Origin: Bacteroidales bacterium
GTDB lineage: Bacteria; Bacteroidota; Bacteroidia; Bacteroidales; Muribaculaceae
Direction of reading: 5' to 3'
NCBI GenBank assembly: GCA_022009815.1
Contig: CP091725.1
Span: forward strand, 2,604,001-2,668,000
Length of the DNA: 64,000 nt
Shown: positions 10,356-19,527 of the stretch, in pieces
How positions within the stretch are numbered: the first letter of the stretch is position 1
Layout of the letters: each line of letters begins with the position of its first letter
The notes under the pieces: generated by a model
The model's database searches: none
The model's input: only the letters and a program-made list of their open reading frames with translations
What the model was told of the DNA's origin: nothing
Position numbers and translations under genes: made by a program

Positions 10356-11717
10356 ATGGCACAGAAACCATCCATACCTAAAGGAACGCGCGACTTCTCC
10401 CCTGCGGAGATGGCAAAGCGTAATTACATATTCGACACAATCAAACAAGTTTTCGCACTTCACGGATTCCGACAGATTGAAACCCCGGCGATGGAGAATC
10501 TCTCCACTCTGATGGGCAAATACGGAGAAGAAGGCGACAAACTGCTTTTCAAAATACTCAACTCCGGAGACTTCCTCAAGAACGCATCGGACGAACAACT
10601 GCTTGACCGCAACTGTCCACGATTGACATCCGCTCTCTGCGAAAAGGGCTTGCGCTACGACCTCACGGTGCCATTTGCCCGCTTCGTGGTTCAACACCGC
10701 GGCGAACTGCAATTCCCGTTCAAGCGATTCCAGATTCAGCCAGTATGGCGCGCCGACCGCCCTCAAAAAGGACGCTATCGCGAATTCTACCAATGTGACG
10801 CCGACGTTATCGGCACCGACTCTCTGCTCAACGAAATTGACTTGCTGCAGATTATCGACGACGTATTTCAACGCTTCGGCATAAACATCACCATAAAGCT
10901 CAACAACCGCAAAGTGCTGTCGGGCATTGCCGAAGTCATCGGCGAACCAGACAAGATTGTCGACATAACTGTGGCTATCGACAAAATCGACAAAATCGGC
11001 ATCGACAATGTCAATGCCGAGCTTATTGAGAAAGGCATCAGCCAGGCCGCTGTCGACCAGCTGCAGCCATTGCTTACGCTTTCAGGTTCAAACAACGAGA
11101 AACTTGAGAGTCTGGAACAGTTGCTTGCCACTTCAGAAATCGGCAAAAAGGGTATTGAGGAACTGCGTTTCGTAATCGGTCAGACTGATGAAATCGGCAT
11201 CAACGCCACTTTGGAACTTGACGTGTCGCTGGCACGCGGTCTGAATTACTACACCGGCACAATCATCGAAGTGAAAGCCAATGACGTGCAAATCGGCAGC
11301 ATCACCGGCGGCGGACGCTACGACAACCTTACCGGTGTGTTCGGACTTCCAGGCGTGTCGGGCGTGGGCATTTCTTTCGGAGCCGATCGCATCTACGACG
11401 TGCTCAACCAACTCGACCTATACCCAACAGGCACACAGGCTGGGACAACAGTGTTCTTCGTAAACTTCGGTGACAAAGAGGCAGCGGCTTCGCTCAAACA
11501 TATCAAATCACTGCGTGCCGCCGGCATCTCTTGCGAGTTGTATCCAGAAACTGCCAAGATGAAAAAACAGATGGGATATGCCAACGACAACCACATCCCT
11601 TACGTGGCAATCATCGGCGAGACAGAATTGGAAAAAAGCACCGTCACACTGAAATGTATGGAAACTGGCGAGCAAGAAGAATTGACCATTCAACAGATCA
11701 TCGACAAGCTTAAATAG
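10356..11717 (+). CDS. hisS: Histidyl-tRNA synthetase
   Basis: Class II aminoacyl-tRNA synthetase charging tRNA-His in the cytoplasm. It starts with MAQKPSIPKGTRDFSP, the family-typical N-terminus, so I place the start at the ATG at 10356 and not at an upstream in-frame codon lying in the promoter. Motif 2 is RYREFYQCDADVIG, the histidine-A motif is LARGLNYYTG, motif 3 is GGGRYDNL, and a C-terminal anticodon-binding domain spans about residues 355-453. Full length and intact. It is followed by a strong terminator. Confidence 0.96.
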   Translation: MAQKPSIPKGTRDFSPAEMAKRNYIFDTIKQVFALHGFRQIETPAMENLSTLMGKYGEEGDKLLFKILNSGDFLKNASDEQLLDRNCPRLTSALCEKGLRYDLTVPFARFVVQHRGELQFPFKRFQIQPVWRADRPQKGRYREFYQCDADVIGTDSLLNEIDLLQIIDDVFQRFGINITIKLNNRKVLSGIAEVIGEPDKIVDITVAIDKIDKIGIDNVNAELIEKGISQAAVDQLQPLLTLSGSNNEKLESLEQLLATSEIGKKGIEELRFVIGQTDEIGINATLELDVSLARGLNYYTGTIIEVKANDVQIGSITGGGRYDNLTGVFGLPGVSGVGISFGADRIYDVLNQLDLYPTGTQAGTTVFFVNFGDKEAAASLKHIKSLRAAGISCELYPETAKMKKQMGYANDNHIPYVAIIGETELEKSTVTLKCMETGEQEELTIQQIIDKLK

Positions 11718-11735
11718 CCTCTACCCAATAGCTCA

Positions 11736-11780
11736 AAACAGAATGTCGACAATAAAATTTTTATTGTCGACATTCTGTTT
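11736..11780. terminator. Perfect bidirectional terminator after hisS
   Basis: A near-continuous palindrome with 22-base arms (11736-11757 and 11759-11780), centred on A4/T5 and followed by a short unpaired tail. Confidence 0.75.
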
Positions 11781-11956
11781 CCTAAAGGTTTGATACATCA
11801 GAAGCATCCCAACGGAAGTTTATCCAATTATCTCTTCGTGTATATACATAATGTATTTGTTCTATGTGCGACAATGTTGCGGTACTAAATAATCATCACA
11901 TAGTCCGTTTTTAGTTAAGGGCAGCTCGCTCGATACACATATCCACCGCTCGCTCA

Positions 11957-12153
11957 ATGCTCAACAGCGGCGACCCTGTCGATATTTCCGTTTGGAAATC
12001 CGACGGCTCTATCCTCGAACTCCGAAATTGTATCTCTCTGCGATACAATTTTTACGGAGGCTGGCGCAACGTCAAGTTGCTTTCTCCGGCGAATGTCGCA
12101 AAATCCGCGACTGCTGTATCTTCAAAGTCAACGACCTTGAAGTATTCCTTTGA
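11957..12153 (+). CDS. Small conserved-looking protein of unknown function (frameshifted)
   Basis: The read frame gives GDPVDISVWKSDGSILELRN and continues to about residue 42. It then drifts into a serine-rich tail that looks out of frame. One base added near 12081-12086 gives SGECRKIRDCCIFKVNDLEV followed by a stop at 12153, a 65-66 residue compact protein. The pattern (tryptophan-containing first half, then an RKIRD...IF.VN.LEVF ending) is one I associate with short Bacteroidales proteins of unknown function. No membrane segment or signal. Function unknown. Confidence 0.5.
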
Positions 12154-12196
12154 TATGTCGCTGAAAATGATTAATTTTGCCATCGAAATCTAAATA

Positions 12197-12409
12197 ATGA
12201 AAATTATGAAGCTAAGATCTTCCGTTATTTGTGGACTTATCGGCTCATCCGTTCGGTTAATTGTGCAACTGTTTTATTTCATACTTAACACTTATTATGT
12301 AGGGTATATCATTCCGGAACCTGTTTATACTTTAATAGGTATTGCCACTATATTAGCATGGCTCTTAATAGTATGTTTCCTGATAGGTCTGCTTAAGAAA
12401 ACAAAATAA
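12197..12409 (+). CDS. Small two-helix membrane protein, unknown
   Basis: 70 residues with two predicted transmembrane helices (about residues 10-30 and 44-64), a short loop and a basic LLKKTK C-terminus. The start could be 12197 or the second ATG at 12206. It lies four bases upstream of the zinc-ribbon gene and shares its AT-rich composition, which differs from hisS and ppdK on either side. The two probably form one transcript. Function not recognised. Confidence 0.5.
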   Translation: MKIMKLRSSVICGLIGSSVRLIVQLFYFILNTYYVGYIIPEPVYTLIGIATILAWLLIVCFLIGLLKKTK

Positions 12410-12413
12410 AACT

Positions 12414-13295
12414 ATGGCCGACTCATTCAATGATTTGTTCGAGGATAACGAAGATATTACTATCGTTCCTACATCACCCACATTGGATACGACTACCCTA
12501 AATGATTCCTCCGAAACAAAAAATACAGGAAATAACTTTATCTTTTGTAGCGAATGTGGAAATAAAATTAAGACAAGTTCAAAATATTGTCGGCACTGTG
12601 GAGCTAAAATAGATGAAGAAATTTCATCATCTATTGGTACTATTCTCACGAATCAACATGAGCAGATGACTGAGGTTACAACTGAGCCGATACTTGAGCA
12701 TAAAATTTCTTCTGATAAACCTATCGAAGTAAAAATAAAATCTGATCCGTCCGTTAAGAAATCAACAATTGCAGATGAAATTGTTGCCAATCTTAAAATG
12801 ATAGGATGTGCCATATTAACTTGGCTCGTCTATCTTGGGGTTTTTTATGTTTATCATCAGAATGACATAAAAGAGCTTAAATTGGATTCTAATGACACTT
12901 ATTGGGGGGAGAGCTGTTATGATCCTGGGGTAATGAGTGACGTAGGAGATATGAATCCAGAAAAAATTTATAAGCGTCTAAAGTATTATGAAGCAACTCC
13001 TCGTGGTTATTACTATGGGGATTTAGGAACTGAAGTTGAACATGAAAACATTTCCTCTACGGAAACGGTCCCAGATCAATATAAAAATGACCCCCTATAT
13101 AATCAGGCTGTTGAGGAAGCTAATAGGAACAAAATAGATTTTCTTGAAAATATCAATAGCATTAGACAGGACGGATTTAAGGAGGATTTTAGCAAGCATG
13201 CTATTTGGTCTGCTTTTATTTGCCTATTGTTATTTGTTGTAGGTAGATATATCATTGTTTCGGTTAAATGGATAGACAATAATAGAAGTAAATAA
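12414..13295 (+). CDS. Zinc-ribbon membrane protein, unknown function
   Basis: 293 residues. An acidic N-terminal tail is followed by a double CxxC zinc ribbon near residues 43-65 (FCSECGNKI and YCRHCGAKI, the DZANK/zinc-ribbon-2 type). Then come a linker, a transmembrane helix near 128-148 (ILTWLVYLGVFYVY), a tyrosine-rich extracytoplasmic region, and a second helix near 265-285. This places the ribbon and the short C-terminus in the cytoplasm. AT-rich, with codon use unlike the flanking core genes, so probably acquired. Function not recognised. Confidence 0.65.
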   Translation: MADSFNDLFEDNEDITIVPTSPTLDTTTLNDSSETKNTGNNFIFCSECGNKIKTSSKYCRHCGAKIDEEISSSIGTILTNQHEQMTEVTTEPILEHKISSDKPIEVKIKSDPSVKKSTIADEIVANLKMIGCAILTWLVYLGVFYVYHQNDIKELKLDSNDTYWGESCYDPGVMSDVGDMNPEKIYKRLKYYEATPRGYYYGDLGTEVEHENISSTETVPDQYKNDPLYNQAVEEANRNKIDFLENINSIRQDGFKEDFSKHAIWSAFICLLLFVVGRYIIVSVKWIDNNRSK

Positions 13296-13322
13296 TAGAC
13301 GTCTTTTCGCAACCGTCATAGA

Positions 13323-13360
13323 GTCCATAACTTCGCTGAAAATCTCAGCAAGTTATGGAC
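13323..13360. terminator. Hairpin downstream of the zinc-ribbon gene
   Basis: Arms GTCCATAACTT and AAGTTATGGAC pair exactly. An inner GCTGA/TCAGC pair extends the stem past a one-base bulge, and a T-rich tract follows. Likely terminator. Confidence 0.6.
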
Positions 13361-13368
13361 TTCTCTTT

Positions 13369-13472
13369 CCTGACTTCGTCATTGCGTCACCCAAAATTAG
13401 GTGACGCAATGATACAAAATATTGTTTATCAATCAGTTACAAGATATGTGTTTTTTGAGTGACGAAGTCAGG
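13369..13472. repeat. Nested inverted repeats
   Basis: Outer arms CCTGACTTCGTCA (13369-13381) and its exact complement (13460-13472). Inside them is a second exact pair, ATTGCGTCACC and GGTGACGCAAT, about 13381-13410. The right outer arm overlaps the 3' coding end of the adjacent minus-strand gene. Confidence 0.6.
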
Positions 13473-13770
13473 TCCAAAACTTTGTCTATGTGCTGATTGA
13501 TTGTATCAACCTTTTTGCTGATAGTAGTCACAGCACCACCTAATTTGGCTTCTGCACGCTGATACTGCTGAATGGCAGACTCCAGTTCAAGTGTGGCATT
13601 GATGAAGGTATTGGAATGTCCTCACTCAACTGCTTCAACTCAGGAACACGGTTTACAAGTCCATCCTCGGCTTGCTGTTCCTCAACCTCGTTTTCGATAT
13701 CATTCATCATGTTGTCGAAGTCGAATCTTTCTTCTGTGTCTATGTTTATCTTGCTTTTTCTGATTGCCAT
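13433..13770 (-). CDS. Small coiled-coil protein, probably mobilization-related (frameshifted)
   Basis: It starts MAIRKSKINIDTEERFDFDN and is strongly acidic and helical. The read frame degrades after QLSEDIPIP. Restoring one base near 13604-13612 continues it as FINATLELESAIQQYQRAEA with further coiled-coil heptads and a stop at 13433, about 112 residues. The layout, a short coiled-coil protein just downstream of a mobilization-like remnant, resembles accessory genes of Bacteroidales mobilizable elements. That assignment is inference; I do not recognise a named family. Confidence 0.45.
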
Positions 13771-13781
13771 ATTTCATTGAT

Positions 13782-14048
13782 TTATCGGTGAAAACTTCTG
13801 CTGCGTGGTTTAGGCTTGCACATGGAATGTGCCATCTGTGCGCAACGGTGGGCAAACTTCCTGTCATCTTCATCATCCTTCTTGCCCCAACTAGAAGAAG
13901 GAGTAGAACCACCACCACATGACTCCGACATGGAAGTGGCTGCATCAATGTACCCTGCAAACAACAGCATCGCACATTTGGCGCGATTTCCATTGTCAAG
14001 TGTACGAACCGTATAAGAACAACATAGGCTGTAACTCATGTATTTCAA
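13782..14048 (-). pseudogene. Remnant of a mobilization-type gene, C-terminal part
   Basis: The readable part contains DNGNRAKCAMLLFAGYIDAA, then SESCGGGS, a W-x-K-K-D-D-E-D-D stretch and a Cys-Lys-Pro basic tail. This Gly-rich linker plus D-E-D-D and basic tail is a pattern I associate with the C-terminal end of Bacteroidales mobilization proteins; the association is from memory and weak. The apparent start at 14048 falls inside a perfect 14-bp inverted repeat, so this is probably a decapitated gene, not a complete small one. Confidence 0.35.
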
Positions 14049-14061
14049 TGAGTTACAGCCT
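14026..14061. repeat. Perfect 14-bp inverted repeat
   Basis: AGGCTGTAACTCAT (14026-14039), an eight-base loop, then its exact complement (14048-14061). It forms the left boundary between the mobilization remnant and the ppdK tail region, and could be a terminator or an element end. Confidence 0.6.
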
Positions 14062-14084
14062 ACTATTTTAATTAAGCCAATTTG

Positions 14085-14216
14085 GAATTATTCCTCAACG
14101 GCGGTTTGAGCCACACTAATATAGTGCTGAAAATCATTCACTTCGCTTTTGGGTGTAAGCCCAGTGTAAGCGAAAGATTATTGAATGATTTAAAGTTGAA
14201 CGAATTATTCCTCAAC
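14085..14216 (-). repeat. Direct repeat of the ppdK 3' end (att-like)
   Basis: GAATTATTCCTCAAC occurs exactly at 14085-14099 and 14202-14216. The right copy is the last codons and stop of ppdK. The left copy, read on the minus strand, continues as VAQTAVEE-stop, a diverged version of the true ppdK ending VAAAQAAVEE-stop. This arrangement is typical of site-specific integration at the 3' end of a gene. Confidence 0.55.
14131..14191 (-). terminator. Long imperfect hairpin downstream of ppdK
   Basis: Outer arms AAATCATTC and GAATGATTT, inner arms TTCGCTT and AAGCGAA, both exact. It lies 14-74 bases beyond the ppdK stop and is the likely ppdK terminator. Confidence 0.55.
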
Positions 14217-16917
14217 AGCAGCCTGCGCAGCAGCCACGCGTGCGATAGGCACACGGAACGGAGAGCAAGAAACGTAGTTCATGCCCAATTTAGCGCAGAA
14301 CTTGACAGAAGAAGGCTCGCCGCCGTGCTCGCCGCAGATACCCACCTTGAGACCTGCCTTTGTCGAACGGCCTTTCTTTGTACCCATTTCTACGAGCTGT
14401 CCTACACCTTCCTGATCGAGCACCTCGAATGGATCTGTCTTGATGATACCCAATTCCTTGTAGTATTTGAGGAACTTAGGAGCGTCGTCGCGAGAGTATC
14501 CGAATGTCATCTGAGTCAAGTCGTTTGTTCCGAACGAGAAGAAGTCGGCATATTCGGCAATCTTGTCGGCAACGAGAGCGGCGCGAGGCACCTCAATCAT
14601 TGTACCAATCTTGTAAGCCACTGATGTACCTCTTTCCGCAAACACTTTCCGCTGTGCGACGGATGATTTCGCTCTGCATTTCAAGCTCTTTTACTACACC
14701 TACCAATGGCACCATGATTTCCGGATGCACATCGATGCCTTTTTCCTTGCAGTCGATTGCTGCCTCGATGATGGCGCGGGCCTGCATCTCTGTGATTTCT
14801 GGATAAGTGTTGCCAAGACGGCATCCACGGTGACCGAGCATCGGGTTGAACTCTTCAAGAGAGTCGCACTTGCTCTTCACCTCTTCGACGGTGATACCCA
14901 TCTCGTTTGCCAATTCTTTCTGAGTGGCGAGCTGATGAGGCACGAACTCGTGCAATGGTGGGTCGAGCAGACGGATTGTCACGCCGAGACCGTCCATAGC
15001 CTCGAAGATTCCTTGGAAGTCGGCACGCTGGATAGGCAACAGTTTGTCAAGAGCTGCACGGCGTCCTTCCTCTGTGTTGGCAAGAATCATCTCGCGCATT
15101 GCCTTGATACGGTCGCCCTCGAAGAACATATGCTCTGTACGGCAAAGACCGATACCTTTGGCTCCGAATTTGCGGGCTACGAGAGCATCGCGTGGAGAGT
15201 CGGCATTTGTGCGGACATCAACCTTGGTGTATTTCTCAGCAAGGTTCATGATTGCTGCGAAGTCGCCTGAAAGCTCTGCGTCGACTGTAGGCACCTGACC
15301 GTCGTAAACGTCGCCTGTAGAGCCGTTCAATGAAATCCAATCGCCTTCCTTGTATGTTTTGCCGTCCATGATGACGGTTTTCTCTTTGTAGTCTACCTTG
15401 ATTTCGCCTGCGCCAGACACACAGCACTTACCCATACCGCGGGCAACTACGGCTGCGTGCGATGTCATACCGCCACGGGCTGTAAGGATACCCTGTGCCA
15501 CCGACATGCCGCGGAGGTCTTCCGGAGATGTCTCGATACGCACCATGATGACTTTCTTCTTCATTTCCGACCATGCCTCTGCATCATCGGCGAAGAATAC
15601 AATCTGACCGGTAGCGGCACCCGGAGATGCTGGCAAACCTTTAGCCACTGTCTGTGCACGTTTCAAATCGTCCTTGTCAAACACTGGGTGAAGCAATTCA
15701 TCGAGTTTCTGTGGCTCCATACGGCGGAGCACTGTCTTCTCGTCGATTTCGCCTGCGCGGAGAAGGTCCATCGCGATTTTAACCATAGCGGCACCTGTAC
15801 GCTTTCCGTTACGAGTCTGGAGCAGCCACAGCTTGTTGTCCTGGATTGTAAACTCGAGGTCCTGCATGTCTTTGAAGTAGTCTTCAAGTTTCTGCTGAGT
15901 CTCGATAAGCTCTTTTGCACATTCAGGCATCGACTCTTCCAATGAAGGGTATTTGCTTGCGCGTTCTTCTTCCGAGATGCCCTGGAGAGCAGCCCAGCGG
16001 CGTGAGCCTTCGGTTGTGATTTGTTGCGGAGTACGCACACCGGCAACCACGTCCTCGCCCTGTGCGTTGATAAGGTACTCACCGTTGAAGATGTCCTCAC
16101 CGGTAGCGGCGTCGCGGGTGAATGCCACACCTGTAGCCGACGTGTTGCCCATATTTCCGTAAACCATGGCCTGTACGTTGACTGCCGTACCCCACTCTTC
16201 CGGAATCTGGTTCATGCGGCGATACAGGATTGCGCGCTCGTTCATCCAGCTGTCGAACACTGCGTAGATAGCGCCCCACAATTGCTCCCAAGCCGATTCT
16301 GGGAAGTCCTTGCCTGTCGACTTCTTCACAGCGGCTTTAAACTTTACAACAAGGCCCTTGAGGTCGTCAACGGTAAGCTCGGTGTCGTTCTTCACGCCCT
16401 TCTCTTCCTTAACTTTGTCAAGGATTTCCTCAAACGGATCGATGTCTTGTTTCGACTTCGGCTTCATGCCGAGAACAACGTCGCCATACATCTGCACGAA
16501 GCGGCGGTAGCTGTCCCATGCGAAGCGTGGGTTGCCCGACTTCTTGGAGAGAGCCTCCACTACGGTATCGTTGATACCGAGGTTGAGCACTGTGTCCATC
16601 ATTCCTGGCATCGAAACGCGTGCACCCGAACGAACGGATACGAGAAGTGGGTTCACTGCGTCGCCAAACGTGTTGCCCGTAAGCTTCTCAATGTGGGCAA
16701 CAGATTTCTTGACATCTTCTTCCAATATTTTCACAACGGCTTCACGGCCGAGAGTGTTATATTCTGTGCAAACTTCAGTTGTGATTGTAAAGCCCGGAGG
16801 AACAGGTACGCCGATGAGGTTCATCTCAGCGAGATTGGCACCCTTGCCGCCAAGCAAGTTCTTCATATCGGCACGGCCTTCTGCCTGGCCATTACCGAAA
16901 GTGTAAATACGTTTCAT
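14205..16917 (-). CDS. ppdK: Pyruvate, phosphate dikinase (frameshifted)
   Basis: Interconverts pyruvate, ATP and phosphate with phosphoenolpyruvate, AMP and pyrophosphate; in gut Bacteroidales it serves glycolysis/gluconeogenesis. The N-terminal nucleotide-grasp domain starts MKRIYTFGNGQAEGRADMKN with LLGGKGANLAEM. The swivelling phospho-His is in GGMTSHAAVVARG. The PEP/pyruvate barrel has GLCRTEHMFF and the catalytic Cys in GICGEHGGEP. Near residue 757 the frame slips at the T run 14645-14647. Two bases added give TAEKVFAERGTSVAYKIG and a restored length of about 905 residues. The gene is otherwise intact. Its 3' tail is duplicated nearby (see repeat at 14085-14216). Confidence 0.94.
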
Positions 16918-17066
16918 TAATGAAATTAAGTTTAAGTAATATTATAATTTAAAGTGATTGACAATTCAGTCTTTGTAAATTTAGAAAGAATCTCGTAAAT
17001 AAGAAAATAATCACATGTTTTTTTATTTATGTTATAGAGCATTGAAATGGAACGGCAAAAAAAACG

Positions 17067-17074
17067 TACTTTTG
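17067..17074 (+). promoter_or_regulatory. Bacteroidota -7 promoter element for rlmD
   Basis: TACTTTTG followed by C, 20 bases before the rlmD ATG; a TTG lies about 22 bases further upstream as a possible -33 element. Confidence 0.65.
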
Positions 17075-17094
17075 CATAAAATTTCATTATATAT

Positions 17095-18504
17095 ATGGGA
17101 AGAAAACGCAAAGAGCTCCCGGTTGTGGAGAACGTTGAGATAACAGGTGTGGCAGCCGAGGGCAAAAGCATTGCCCGCGTCGACGATATGGTGGTGTTTA
17201 TACCATACGGGGCACCTGGCGATGTGGTCAACATAAAATTGGACAAGAAGAAGCGCAGCTACGCGGAGGCGCATATCGTTGATCTGGTCAAGCCGTCGCC
17301 CGACCGCGTGACGCCGACTTGCGAGCATTTCGGCGTGTGTGGCGGATGCAAGTGGCAGCACATCCCCTACGAAAGCCAGTTGCGCTACAAGCGCGACCAG
17401 GTGGTCGACGCTCTGACACGCATCGCAAAGGTGGAGATTCCGGAAGTAAACCCCACGCTCGGGTCAAAAGAAACTTTCTGCTACCGCAACAAGTTGGAAT
17501 ACACGTTCTCATGCAAATGCTGGATCACGTTTGAAGACCTGCGCAGCGGACGCGAGATTGCCGACCGCAACGCTCTGGGATTCCACATCCCGGGCGCGTT
17601 CGACAAAGTGCTCGACATCAAAAAATGCTGGCTTCAGGACGACCTGTCAAACCGCATACGCCTGTTCGTGCGCCAATACGCGCTGGCTAAAGGATATGAG
17701 TTCTACGACATCAAGGCGCAGCAAGGACTCATGCGCACGCTGATGGTGCGCATCGCAAGCACTGGCGAGGTGATGCTGATCGTGGTGTTCGCACGCCCCG
17801 AACAAGAGAAAATCGACGACTTGATGGGCGCCATCGCGGCTGAGTTCCCAGAGATTACATCGCTGCTCTACGTCGTAAACCAGAAGGTGAACGACACCAT
17901 CGCCGACCAGGAAGTCTTCACATATCGCGGACGAGACTACATCAACGAGGAGATGGAGGGACTCCAGTTCCGCATCGGCCCAAAATCATTCTATCAGACA
18001 AACTCTCATCAGGCATACGAGCTCTACAAGGTGGCGCGGCGCATGGCATGCCTCAAGCCCGACGACCTGGTCTACGACCTATATACCGGAACCGGCACAA
18101 TAGCCAACTTCGTGGCGCGGCAGGTGAAAAAAGTGGTGGGCATCGAATACGTGCCCGAGGCGATTGCCGACGCGAAACTCAACTCCGAGGTCAACGGCAT
18201 CGACAACACCATCTTCTTCGCCGGCGACATGAAGGACGTGCTCACCGACGGATTCATCGAAGAGCACGGACGTCCCGACGTGATGATTATCGACCCGCCA
18301 CGCGCAGGAATGCACGAAGACGTGGTCAACGTGATTCTAAACGCCCGCCCGGAACGCATCGTCTACGTCAGCTGCAACCCGGCGACACAAGCGCGCGACC
18401 TCGCCCTCATGGACAGCCTCTACCGCGTGGAGGAAGTGCAGCCTGTCGACATGTTCCCCCACACCCACCACGTTGAAAACGTAGTGCGGATGACGCGCAG
18501 ATAA
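17095..18504 (+). CDS. rlmD: 23S rRNA (uracil-C5)-methyltransferase RlmD
   Basis: SAM-dependent methyltransferase of the TrmA/RlmD family modifying a 23S rRNA uridine (U1939 in E. coli numbering). A TRAM RNA-binding domain spans about residues 8-65. The Fe-S cysteines are in CEHFGVCGGCKWQH near 78-91, with a further Cys at KKCWLQ. The SAM site is DLYTGTGTIANF near 325 and the catalytic Cys is in VYVSCNPATQARD near 425. At 469 residues it is intact. It is notably GC-richer than its neighbours. The assignment to RlmD over sister paralogues is by family resemblance only. Confidence 0.9.
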   Translation: MGRKRKELPVVENVEITGVAAEGKSIARVDDMVVFIPYGAPGDVVNIKLDKKKRSYAEAHIVDLVKPSPDRVTPTCEHFGVCGGCKWQHIPYESQLRYKRDQVVDALTRIAKVEIPEVNPTLGSKETFCYRNKLEYTFSCKCWITFEDLRSGREIADRNALGFHIPGAFDKVLDIKKCWLQDDLSNRIRLFVRQYALAKGYEFYDIKAQQGLMRTLMVRIASTGEVMLIVVFARPEQEKIDDLMGAIAAEFPEITSLLYVVNQKVNDTIADQEVFTYRGRDYINEEMEGLQFRIGPKSFYQTNSHQAYELYKVARRMACLKPDDLVYDLYTGTGTIANFVARQVKKVVGIEYVPEAIADAKLNSEVNGIDNTIFFAGDMKDVLTDGFIEEHGRPDVMIIDPPRAGMHEDVVNVILNARPERIVYVSCNPATQARDLALMDSLYRVEEVQPVDMFPHTHHVENVVRMTRR

Positions 18505-18525
18505 GCCTCTGCCCTATCACCAAAA

Positions 18526-18560
18526 CAGTCCCGGAGAATCAATAGTTTTCTCCGGGACTG
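18526..18560. terminator. Terminator after rlmD
   Basis: Perfect 13-bp stem CAGTCCCGGAGAA with its complement at 18548-18560 and a nine-base loop; a short T run follows. Confidence 0.8.
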
Positions 18561-18894
18561 ATGTTTTTGTGTCTGGATTAAGGGTTAGACTCAACGCTTT
18601 TCGTGAAATCCTACACCAAATTCCGAAATGGCTTAAATCATTCACGCGGGTAGCAATGTTGCCCATCGGGATCAAACTATCCTAACCGTCGCGATGGGCA
18701 GAAAAGCGCCGGATACAGCAAGCAGACGCCCTAAAGATTTGAAGCCGTGCAAGCCGCTGTTTTTCACGGCTTTCCATCACCATTTCCAATCCGCATACCT
18801 CATTTTACACCGATATTTTTTGCCTCTCTGAAATAATATGATTAATTTCGCACACAAAATCTTCATTTGTGCAGTCTGAAGACAAAAAGTAAAT
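18561..18894. other. Hairpin-rich noncoding interval
   Basis: No convincing ORF. It contains exact inverted pairs GCCCATCG (18661-18668) with 18692-18699 and AAGCCGTG (18742-18749) with 18765-18772. An AT-rich tetR upstream region near 18840 holds a weak -7-like TAATTTCG. It could be a decayed repeat or an RNA; nothing decisive. Confidence 0.4.
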
Positions 18895-19473
18895 ATGGTG
18901 AAAACAAGAGATAAACTAATCGACATTGCCCGTCAGCTCTTTGCCCACAAGGGCATCGAAAACACGACGATGAACGACATCGCCATCGCCGCCGAGAAGG
19001 GACGTCGCACCATCTACACTTATTTCAAAAACAAGCGCGACATCTACAACGCTGTGGTAGAGACAGAAAGCGACAAGGTTCTGAGCAAGCTCAGCGAGAT
19101 AGCGAAACTTCAGATTCCCGCCGACGAAAAGCTGATGGAATTCATTTTCCAACGCTTTGACGCGATGAAAGACCTCGTGCATCGCAACGGCTCGCTGCGC
19201 GCCGGATTTTTCCGCGATGTGCGCAAGGTGGAGCGCGCCCGCAAAGCCACAAGCCCCAAGGAAGTGCACATTCTCGAAACTATACTTCAGGAAGGCGTCG
19301 ACAGCGGCATTTTCCGCATCAAGCACGTCGACAAGACGGCCATGGTGATGATTCTGTGTCTGCAGGGTCTCGACGTGCCCTACATCCGCGAGAACTTCCG
19401 CGAGCTGGGCATCGAGAAAGACAAGCTGCGCGACTATCTGAGTGATTTTATTTTATACGGCATCAAGCAGTGA
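18895..19473 (+). CDS. TetR/AcrR family transcriptional regulator
   Basis: The N-terminal TetR helix-turn-helix covers about residues 8-54 (IARQLFAHKGIENTTMNDIA, GRRTIYTYFKNK), followed by a helical ligand/dimer domain to residue 192. The spacing and FKNKRDIYNAV ending of the HTH are canonical. It lies 54 bases upstream of fabG in the same direction and may regulate it or itself. The ligand cannot be told from sequence. Confidence 0.85.
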   Translation: MVKTRDKLIDIARQLFAHKGIENTTMNDIAIAAEKGRRTIYTYFKNKRDIYNAVVETESDKVLSKLSEIAKLQIPADEKLMEFIFQRFDAMKDLVHRNGSLRAGFFRDVRKVERARKATSPKEVHILETILQEGVDSGIFRIKHVDKTAMVMILCLQGLDVPYIRENFRELGIEKDKLRDYLSDFILYGIKQ

Positions 19474-19527
19474 CAAGCGCGTGCCGGACATTTGAATTTT
19501 AAATAACAACTTTTTAATTATACAGTT

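Noticed and set aside
14082..14624. 180-codon plus-strand frame opposite the end of ppdK
   Set aside because: Lies antisense to well-conserved ppdK codons and has no recognisable protein pattern.
16021..16920. 299-codon plus-strand frame opposite the start of ppdK
   Set aside because: Shadow of the ppdK coding strand; Cys/His-rich nonsense composition.
18661..18772. tRNA or riboswitch in the hairpin-rich interval
   Set aside because: No acceptor-stem/T-arm signature, no CCA context, and no known riboswitch core could be recognised.
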